Assembly (NCBI GenBank): GCA_028289265.1
Contig: JAQGGU010000011.1
Coordinates: forward strand, 1 to 10,877
Direction of reading: 5' to 3'
DNA length: 10,877 bases
Source of the DNA: Candidatus Saccharimonadota bacterium
GTDB taxonomy: Bacteria > Patescibacteriota > Saccharimonadia > Saccharimonadales > UBA4665
Below the pieces are notes generated by a model. The model was given only the letters and a program-made list of their open reading frames with translations, was not told the DNA's origin and ran no database searches. The translations under genes were made by a program, and so were the position numbers. Of the stretch, positions 5,292 to 10,877 are shown in pieces; position 1 is the first letter of the stretch, and each line of letters opens with the position of its first letter.

Positions 5292-6236
5292 TCACCGGTA
5301 ATAAGCGCGGTCAGCTACCCTTACGTCTACATACTGGCCAGGGGTGATACGATCCTTTTCCAGGCGAAGCTTGGTAGCGATGAGAGTACCCGCTTGCAGG
5401 CGGGCATCGCCCTGGAGATTAAACTTTACTAGGTAGGGTTTATCCTTGATGGCAACATCTAATTCGCTAGTGCCAGCAGGTAGGCTAAGCACACCATATT
5501 CCACCCCTGAAGCTTTAAGTATAGCGAGCACTTCCTGTATGAAACGGATCGTACCGCCTGAAAGTACCTGCGCGCCAAGCTTTACCTGCAAATCGGTCTT
5601 ATCTTGCAATGTCGGCACTGACAGCTCGCCACTTTGAGCAATCTGGCTGGTGGATATGAGCGCCCGGCCATTTTCATCGAGCAAAAATGCCGCGCTACTA
5701 GTGGTAGTGAGAATAAATGATGGCCTGTACGGCTCAATAGTCACCACAGGCTTCTGCCCAAATAGAGGGGCTGTTACCGTAGCTTTGGCAACTTCTGGGT
5801 AATTCTTCTTAATATCCTGTTCGACCTTCGCGGTATCGACGGTTATTTTATTGCGGTTAAATAGTGAGCCTGACAAACTATGTGCGGCCGTCTTTTGATA
5901 AGCTTCAGCATCCTGTACAAAGTAAGCGCTGTCACTAGTGGTTTTAAGTACTACCTTTGGACTGGGCGTGAGCGTCAGCATATACCCGAGCAGACCAACG
6001 ATCAGCACGCCGCCACCAAGCATCGACAAACGGTTATTAGTCCATGCGGCCGTTATGGAGCGTTTGGTATCAATATCTGGCTCTACTTGGCCGCGTCCTG
6101 TATTTACCGAAGAGCCTGAGCGCTGGGTATGGTATGAAAAAGCCTGCGGGCGAGACGAGTCATTGCTTACTGGCCGCTGACGGCCTGTCTGTACCGGCGG
6201 CGTGTCTGCGCGCTTTGACTTACCGAAGAGATTCAT
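5292..6236 (-). CDS. ftsQ: Cell division protein FtsQ/DivIB
   Basis: Bitopic membrane scaffold of the divisome that binds the FtsB/FtsL partners and helps control septal wall synthesis. The 314-aa protein has a long polar cytoplasmic N-terminus (1-70, rich in Ser, Arg and Gln), one membrane segment (about 71-90, MLGGGVLIVGLLGYMLTL), a POTRA-like domain (about 93-170, ending KPVVTIEPYRPSFIL) and the FtsQ beta domain. It closes with the family's typical tail TPGQYVDVRVADRAYYR. The start ATG (6236-6234) overlaps the murG stop as ATGA, so translation is probably coupled. It is the last gene of the operon. No ftsA or ftsZ follows, unlike the standard order. The family is assigned from layout and the C-terminal motif. 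Confidence 0.88.
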   Translation of the reverse strand: MNLFGKSKRADTPPVQTGRQRPVSNDSSRPQAFSYHTQRSGSSVNTGRGQVEPDIDTKRSITAAWTNNRLSMLGGGVLIVGLLGYMLTLTPSPKVVLKTTSDSAYFVQDAEAYQKTAAHSLSGSLFNRNKITVDTAKVEQDIKKNYPEVAKATVTAPLFGQKPVVTIEPYRPSFILTTTSSAAFLLDENGRALISTSQIAQSGELSVPTLQDKTDLQVKLGAQVLSGGTIRFIQEVLAILKASGVEYGVLSLPAGTSELDVAIKDKPYLVKFNLQGDARLQAGTLIATKLRLEKDRITPGQYVDVRVADRAYYR

Positions 6237-7426
6237 GACGTCTCAGAGGCTCCATGCGCATCAGGACGAGCCTTGTCGAGCAGTACAGCGGCTATACGCT
6301 TAGCCGCATCCGGTAGAGCGAATGAAGCAAACTGCCGTGACAATTCTTGAACTTTGGCAGGATGTGCCAGGATGTCTATGACCACATGGCCGAGCCGAAG
6401 CTCTTGCTCGATCTGGTCTTCGGTAAGCTCAACAATCGCGCCTCGTTTTTTAAGGGCTGCCGTATTCTTCAATTGGTGGCCGCCAGTAAGCAAGGGGTTT
6501 GGAACGATAATGCACGGTTTAGCCTGTACTGCCAGCTCCGCCAGGTTCGTCGCGCCGCCACGCGCAACGACAACATCGGCAGCACCGCTGTAACGTGCCA
6601 TATCAGTCGTAAAACCTTTCACGATCATACGTTTGCGTACATCCTGGCTCTTCAGCACCTCATCATAAGCCGCTTGTACCTCGGCCTCGTTCGCCTTACC
6701 GGTTAAGTGGACGATAGCCATACGGGGATACTGCTGCAGCAGAAAAGAAGCGTTCTCAATCACCGCCGTGTTGAGGCGCTGCGCACCTAAGCCACCACCC
6801 GTGACAAGCAGGATCTCAGCATAACCTTGCAAGCCCAGTTCTTTCCTATACTGCTTCTTCAATACCCCATCCACAGGCTTGTAGTCGCCGCTAATGGGTA
6901 CGCCAACGGTCACTGTTTTATCCGCAGGATAAGGGTATAACTCTTTGGGTAGCGCCACGGCATGTACAGACGCCCAGCGGGCGATAATACGGTTCGTAAG
7001 GCTTGGTATGGCATCTGAGTCGTGAGTAACATATGGAATGCCCTGCAGGGCCGCAGAAAGGCACACCGGCACACTGACGTAGCTGCCCCGGGTGAAAATA
7101 ATATTAGGTTGGATTTTGCGGAGCAGTAGATAACTTTGTACGAGACCCGTCAGTATAAATATGGCGTCACGAATATTCAGGTACATCGTCTTCAGGTCTA
7201 GCAACTGGCGCCACCCTTCGCCGTGATAACGACGGAATTTACCGGCGCGTACATGATACACCTCATCGATACTTGGATGATCTTCTGGAATATCCTGAAA
7301 GGCATCGCCTGTCTGGCTTATGTAGGTGATATGGATGTCAGGGCGAACCCGTTTAAGTTCTTGTGCGACCGCCAGAATAGGGGTGATATGCCCCCCGCTG
7401 CCGCCGCCCGTCACGACTATTTTCAT
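6233..7426 (-). CDS. murG: Lipid II synthase MurG (UDP-GlcNAc transferase)
   Basis: Adds GlcNAc from UDP-GlcNAc to lipid I to give lipid II on the inner face of the membrane; peripheral GT28/GT-B glycosyltransferase. The start is placed at the ATG at 7426 (MKIVVTGGGSGGHITP), which puts the glycine loop at the N-terminus and has GAGG 8 nt upstream; the frame is open 38 codons further up, but those residues do not look like MurG. The 397-aa protein has a second glycine loop TGGGLGAQ (209-216) and the nucleotide-sugar site ARGGATNLAEL with Glu297 and GGHQLKN with Gln318. The usual HExN motif reads HDSD (135-138). It is somewhat longer than the 355 aa of E. coli MurG. It overlaps ftsW by 74 nt and ftsQ by 4 nt. 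Confidence 0.95.
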   Translation of the reverse strand: MKIVVTGGGSGGHITPILAVAQELKRVRPDIHITYISQTGDAFQDIPEDHPSIDEVYHVRAGKFRRYHGEGWRQLLDLKTMYLNIRDAIFILTGLVQSYLLLRKIQPNIIFTRGSYVSVPVCLSAALQGIPYVTHDSDAIPSLTNRIIARWASVHAVALPKELYPYPADKTVTVGVPISGDYKPVDGVLKKQYRKELGLQGYAEILLVTGGGLGAQRLNTAVIENASFLLQQYPRMAIVHLTGKANEAEVQAAYDEVLKSQDVRKRMIVKGFTTDMARYSGAADVVVARGGATNLAELAVQAKPCIIVPNPLLTGGHQLKNTAALKKRGAIVELTEDQIEQELRLGHVVIDILAHPAKVQELSRQFASFALPDAAKRIAAVLLDKARPDAHGASETS

Positions 7427-8630
7427 TGTTGTTGCCTCTATTATTTTCCGATATGCGCGGGGTGCCGTAGGTAGTGTAATACGAAACCTGGAATGCCAGA
7501 CCGATCGCTGCTGCCACGAATATAACACTCGTGCCGCCATAACTGATAAGCGGTAATGTAATACCCTTTAGGGGTAACAGACCCAGCATAGCGCCTATGT
7601 TTATCATAGCCTGAATGGCCAGCCATGCCAATATACCACTTACCAGGAGCCTACTGAAGTTATCAGGCGCGCGCTCAGCGATGGCCTTTAAGCGGCCAAA
7701 TAACGCCACTAGCAGGCCGAGCAGCGCTGTCACACCGATAAAGCCGAACTTCTCGGCATAGATAGCGAATATGGAATCATTGGCAGGTTCCGGCAAGTAC
7801 CCATACGCCTGCACACTCCGGCCCAGTCCAAGGCCGACCATGCCTCCGGAGCCGACAGCTATCAGCGCCTGGCAAGCCTGATAACCGGCTGCCTGGCAAT
7901 CCCGCTCGGGATGCAGGTAGGTCGCCAACCGCTCGCGGCGGTACGGCGTGCTCGATATCGCCAGCAAGCCGATGATGGCAATAACACCGCCGATCATAAA
8001 CAACCGTTTCAAGGGCATACCCGCTATAAACGCCATAGCACCCATCATGACCACGAGTACCCCCATAGAACCGAGGTCGCTCTGGATGCCTGCTACGACG
8101 ATCCCAAGAGCAATCACCGCGTAGGCCAAAGGTTTTAAAGTCTGCGTACTATCCGTGATAGTTCCCGTCTGTATACGCTCGCTGAGCATTCCAGCCAACC
8201 AAATGAGTATGGCGAATTTCAAAAGTTCTACCGACTGGAATGAAAAGCTACCGAGATGGATCCAGCGATGTGCGGGATAGGCGGGATTGGTCGGCATGAT
8301 CAAGGTTATAAACGTTACTATACCACCCAGTATCAATAGCGCTTTATAGGCGGACCGCAAACGCGCGAGCGGTACTTTCGCAGTTATAAAAAAAGCTATA
8401 ACACTCAGGAAGATGGCGATCATCTGTTTGTTGACATAGTGTGTGCTACTCACCCCCTCTGCCTTACTAAGCGCCGGGCTGATGGAATATACAACTATAA
8501 GCCCGATAGACAGCATGATAAGGCACAAAATCACCAACCAGTAGTCAGGGCGATGCTTTCGCCCCGCTACTGTAGCCTGAGTACCCCCAGAGTATGAACG
8601 GCGACCGCGATCAATCCCTCGCGGAGGCAT
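7353..8630 (-). CDS. ftsW: SEDS peptidoglycan glycosyltransferase FtsW
   Basis: Polymerises lipid II into glycan strands at the septum together with a class B PBP, here the adjacent FtsI. The 425-aa multipass protein (about ten membrane segments) has a basic N-terminus. SEDS motifs are AHRWIHLGSFSFQSVELLK (120-138), QSDLGS (183-188, where EPDLGT is usual), YGYLPEPANDSIFA with the presumed catalytic Asp285, and the hallmark PLKGITLPLISYGGTS (353-368). FtsW is chosen over RodA because of its place among division genes. The ATG at 8630 comes 3 nt after the mraY stop. The polar C-terminal tail (about 391-425) is partly encoded in the 74-nt overlap with murG. Confidence 0.95.
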   Translation of the reverse strand: MPPRGIDRGRRSYSGGTQATVAGRKHRPDYWLVILCLIMLSIGLIVVYSISPALSKAEGVSSTHYVNKQMIAIFLSVIAFFITAKVPLARLRSAYKALLILGGIVTFITLIMPTNPAYPAHRWIHLGSFSFQSVELLKFAILIWLAGMLSERIQTGTITDSTQTLKPLAYAVIALGIVVAGIQSDLGSMGVLVVMMGAMAFIAGMPLKRLFMIGGVIAIIGLLAISSTPYRRERLATYLHPERDCQAAGYQACQALIAVGSGGMVGLGLGRSVQAYGYLPEPANDSIFAIYAEKFGFIGVTALLGLLVALFGRLKAIAERAPDNFSRLLVSGILAWLAIQAMINIGAMLGLLPLKGITLPLISYGGTSVIFVAAAIGLAFQVSYYTTYGTPRISENNRGNNNENSRDGRRQRGAYHPYSGGRTRT

Positions 8631-8633
8631 AGC

Positions 8634-9674
8634 CTACCCGAACCTTCCAATGAAGAAGACGATCAGGCCGAGAACACCCGCGACTTGTCCGAGAATCCAA
8701 AACCGCATCGTCACTTTTGTTTCCGGCCAACCGAGTGCTTCGAAATGGTGATGCAGCGGCGAAGACAGGAATACCTTTTTGCCGTTACGGAATTTCTTTG
8801 ATAAGCGGTTGATGATCACCGAACCGGTTTCTATCACATACACCGCGCCGATGATAGGCAGCACGTAAATCGTGTTCGTCTGCATAGCAATGATACCGAG
8901 GGCCGTACCAAGAGCGAAGGCACCGACGTCACCCATGAAGAAACGTGCCGGGAAGATGTTGAACCAAGTGTAACTCAGTAGTGCGCCCACGACGGTCAGA
9001 CAGAATGCAGCTAGTGAATATTTGCCTTCGACCATACAGATTACGGCGTACGAAGCGAAAGAGGTGGTAAGCAGACCGCCGGCCAGGCCATCCAGTCCAT
9101 CGGTAATATTGACGGAGTTCGCGGTAGCGACCACGACGAGCCAGAACAACGCGATGATCCCGGCGCCAAGATAGACATGCTCAAATCCCGGGATATAAAT
9201 CGAGGTAACATCGAGCTTATCCCAGAACCACCAGCCGCCAAGTAGCGCGACGACACTGTACAGGCCGAACTTGACGAGTGCCCGCATGCCGGCAATCTTT
9301 GCCGTTCCCCGAATATTCATAACGTCATCGATCAGTCCGATTACTCCTGCCCCAAGCATACCGGCAAGAGGCAGCCATGTTTCACCCCTCGTGAGGTTGC
9401 CGGTTAATGTCACAATCGATATAGCAATCACAAAAATTAGCCCGGCCATATTTGGGATATTTCGAGTATGCTTAGCGGCGTGCAGTTTGTTATACACAGT
9501 TGCCGCCCCTCCCGACCATGAATCGGTCCTGACTTTCTTCCACCACTGGTATTTATACGCTACCGTCGTATACAGTGGCGTAATAAGCATACTAATAGCG
9601 AATGCCAGAAAGCCAAACAGCAAGATTTCGATAAGCGTGTGGGTTTGGATAACAAAGGTAAGTGTTTCAGTCAT
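8634..9674 (-). CDS. mraY: Phospho-MurNAc-pentapeptide transferase MraY
   Basis: Transfers phospho-MurNAc-pentapeptide from UDP to undecaprenyl phosphate, making lipid I, the first membrane step of peptidoglycan synthesis. The 346-aa polytopic protein has the metal-site DD (LIDDVMNI, Asp116/117), the NxxNxxDGxDGLA motif (NSVNITDGLDGLAGG, 186-200), FFMGDVG (Asp249) and the SPLHHHFEALGW histidine motif (His308-310). All expected catalytic residues are present and the length is normal. The ATG at 9674 has no close Shine-Dalgarno; the nearest GGAG is about 24 nt upstream, beside a TATAAT. It lies 37 nt after ftsI and 3 nt before ftsW. A TTATACACA DnaA-box match at 9490-9498 falls inside the gene and is probably chance. 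Confidence 0.97.
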   Translation of the reverse strand: MTETLTFVIQTHTLIEILLFGFLAFAISMLITPLYTTVAYKYQWWKKVRTDSWSGGAATVYNKLHAAKHTRNIPNMAGLIFVIAISIVTLTGNLTRGETWLPLAGMLGAGVIGLIDDVMNIRGTAKIAGMRALVKFGLYSVVALLGGWWFWDKLDVTSIYIPGFEHVYLGAGIIALFWLVVVATANSVNITDGLDGLAGGLLTTSFASYAVICMVEGKYSLAAFCLTVVGALLSYTWFNIFPARFFMGDVGAFALGTALGIIAMQTNTIYVLPIIGAVYVIETGSVIINRLSKKFRNGKKVFLSSPLHHHFEALGWPETKVTMRFWILGQVAGVLGLIVFFIGRFG

Positions 9675-9701
9675 AGTCTTGGTTTTTTATTGTCTAGCTC
9701 C

Positions 9702-9710
9702 ATTATAACA
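9702..9710 (-). promoter_or_regulatory. Possible internal extended -10 promoter before mraY
   Basis: On the - strand TGTTATAAT fits the extended -10 consensus TGnTATAAT exactly and sits in the 37-nt ftsI-mraY gap. No good -35 is found at 16-18 bp. The transcript would begin near 9695, with a leader of about 20 nt lacking a Shine-Dalgarno. Confidence 0.4.
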
Positions 9711-9711
9711 C

Positions 9712-10877
9712 TTAATTTTTAGCAGTTACGTACGAGTTATTGATAAGCATATGGGCAGCATCCACGAATACTGGTTGTGCAGCTGCCGTACCGGCATACC
9801 CGGCGACTTTCGGCTTGTGCATAAACACTACTACCACGTATTCCGGAGTTTCCCCGCCAACGAATCCTATGTATGTACCATTGAATTCATTCTCATAGTA
9901 GCCGCCGCCCGGCTTGGCGATCTGTGCTGTACCGGTCTTACCGCCCACTGTGTAACGGTTCTGGTCAAATGGCGGCACGGGATTATGGGTATCAATAGTA
10001 CGCTGCATCATAGGTATAAGCTCGCTAGAGGCTTTCGGCGCTATTATGTTTCGGGCGACGACTTCAGGCTTGGCGGCAGCCAGGTTACCATCTTTGTCCA
10101 GTGTGCCAGCCACCAGGTGCGGCCGATTATACGTGCCGCCATTCAATACACCCGCCATAGCTCCAGCCATTTGTACGGGCGTTGCTGTCATAGCCTGGCC
10201 GAAAGCAGTGTTAGCGTAGGTCAGATTGATACCAGCATCGTTATCTTCAGGCTTAGGTACATAGCCAGACGCCTCATAACCTTGTTCTATCCCAGTAGGA
10301 GCACCGAAGCGGAAGCGGTTAGTCATATAGTCGTACCAGGCTGAGCGCGCCTTCATATTTAAACTGCCGCCGCCCATCTGCATCAGTTCCCAGGTAACGC
10401 CTGTATTGAGTGACAGGTTCAATATGTCAGTAACACTACGCGTACCTGCCCCGCCATCCTCTTCAATATTAGTAATGTAAAAATCGTCTACCTTCCAACG
10501 AGCCGGGTCATGGTAGGTCTGGTTTGCTCGAATGACACCTTTATCTAGTGCAGCCACGGTTGTCAGCGGCTTCATTATGGAACCAACCTCGATAGGATGT
10601 GTCACCGCCCCATTACTGAAGAGGGCGGCATCATCGACGTCAAAATATTTCGATGGATCATACGTCGGAAAATTAGCCATCGCTTTCACTGCGCCGGTTT
10701 TGACATCCATAATAAGCGCGCTGCCAGCCTCAGCCTTGGACTTCTTTACCCCATTCTCCAAGATTGTTTCGAGCTGCTTTTGCATGGCGATATCAAGTGT
10801 CAGCACTATATTTTGGCCGGCTACAGCAGGTTTCTGCAAATTGCTACCACTCGCGGCTAACGGTACGCCGCGCACAT
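9712..10877 (-). CDS. ftsI: Class B penicillin-binding protein FtsI (PBP3-type), 5' end cut
   Basis: Septal transpeptidase that cross-links glycan strands made by FtsW. The frame is open to the window edge, so the N-terminus (cytoplasmic tail, membrane anchor and part of the pedestal, by comparison with the usual 550-600 aa) is outside. The visible 388 codons contain the end of the pedestal, QNIVLTLDIAMQKQLE, and the full transpeptidase domain: SxxK as GSIMKP (where GSTFKP is common), SxN as SLN, and KTG as GGKTGTAQ. No PASTA domain follows; the protein ends NNSYVTAKN with TAA. The FtsI assignment (not an elongation PBP2) rests on the neighbouring mraY, ftsW, murG and ftsQ. The GTG codon at 10875 is not taken as the start. 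Confidence 0.93.
   Translation of the reverse strand, partial: VRGVPLAASGSNLQKPAVAGQNIVLTLDIAMQKQLETILENGVKKSKAEAGSALIMDVKTGAVKAMANFPTYDPSKYFDVDDAALFSNGAVTHPIEVGSIMKPLTTVAALDKGVIRANQTYHDPARWKVDDFYITNIEEDGGAGTRSVTDILNLSLNTGVTWELMQMGGGSLNMKARSAWYDYMTNRFRFGAPTGIEQGYEASGYVPKPEDNDAGINLTYANTAFGQAMTATPVQMAGAMAGVLNGGTYNRPHLVAGTLDKDGNLAAAKPEVVARNIIAPKASSELIPMMQRTIDTHNPVPPFDQNRYTVGGKTGTAQIAKPGGGYYENEFNGTYIGFVGGETPEYVVVVFMHKPKVAGYAGTAAAQPVFVDAAHMLINNSYVTAKN

Noticed and set aside
5292..7426. Recoded UGA (Gly) as in some candidate phyla
   Set aside because: UGA ends ftsQ and murG at the expected family lengths, so the standard code holds.
7427..7540. 38-residue N-terminal extension of murG
   Set aside because: The stretch does not resemble MurG, the glycine loop belongs at the N-terminus, and the ATG at 7426 has a good GAGG site. 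The extension lies inside ftsW.
9490..9498. TTATACACA DnaA-box match inside mraY
   Set aside because: A lone degenerate-consensus match in coding DNA; expected by chance.
9751..10344. 197-codon + strand frame opposite ftsI
   Set aside because: Antisense shadow of a clear transpeptidase gene; no family likeness. The same holds for the other long opposite-strand frames in topA, murG, ftsW and mraY.

Overview
The window looks like a chromosomal segment from a member of the Patescibacteria (Candidate Phyla Radiation), most likely a Saccharibacteria (TM7)-type genome. That placement is an inference from three things: a topoisomerase I that ends in glycine/aromatic repeats instead of cysteine zinc fingers; a sigma-region-4/HARE winged-helix protein; and a stripped-down division/cell-wall cluster. 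TGA is used as a stop (murG, ftsQ, the 3708 gene), so the UGA=Gly code of Gracilibacteria/Absconditabacteria does not apply. The coding DNA is moderately GC-rich and the intergenic DNA is clearly AT-rich.

Left part, + strand: topA (32-2347); a 312-bp intergenic stretch with a weak terminator-like hairpin and a strong sigma-70-type promoter; a multi-winged-helix DNA-binding protein with an N-terminal sigma region-4 HTH and a HARE-HTH domain (2660-3697); and, 10 nt later, an unrecognised 177-aa protein starting at GTG (3708-4241).

Middle, 4242-5291: about 1.05 kb between converging transcription units with no convincing gene. It is dense in small structures: an 11-bp direct repeat flanking a perfect 7-7-7 inverted repeat, a 28-bp dyad with the 11-6-11 layout of a Xer/dif site, two adjacent hairpins, a run of phased TAGCC-type repeats, a consensus DnaA box followed by two copies of an 11-mer, three copies of TATAGTTTT, and a 146-bp element that folds on paper as a three-way-junction RNA. 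This island is the most interesting part of the window.

Right part, - strand (read from the right end leftward): ftsI (5' end cut off by the window), mraY, ftsW, murG, ftsQ. They are packed in one operon with gaps of 37 and 3 nt, a 74-nt ftsW/murG overlap and an ATGA murG/ftsQ overlap. MraY makes lipid I and MurG makes lipid II. FtsW (SEDS glycosyltransferase) and FtsI (class B PBP transpeptidase) polymerise and cross-link septal peptidoglycan, and FtsQ scaffolds the division complex. The murE, murF, murD and murC genes that normally interrupt this order in other bacteria are absent here.
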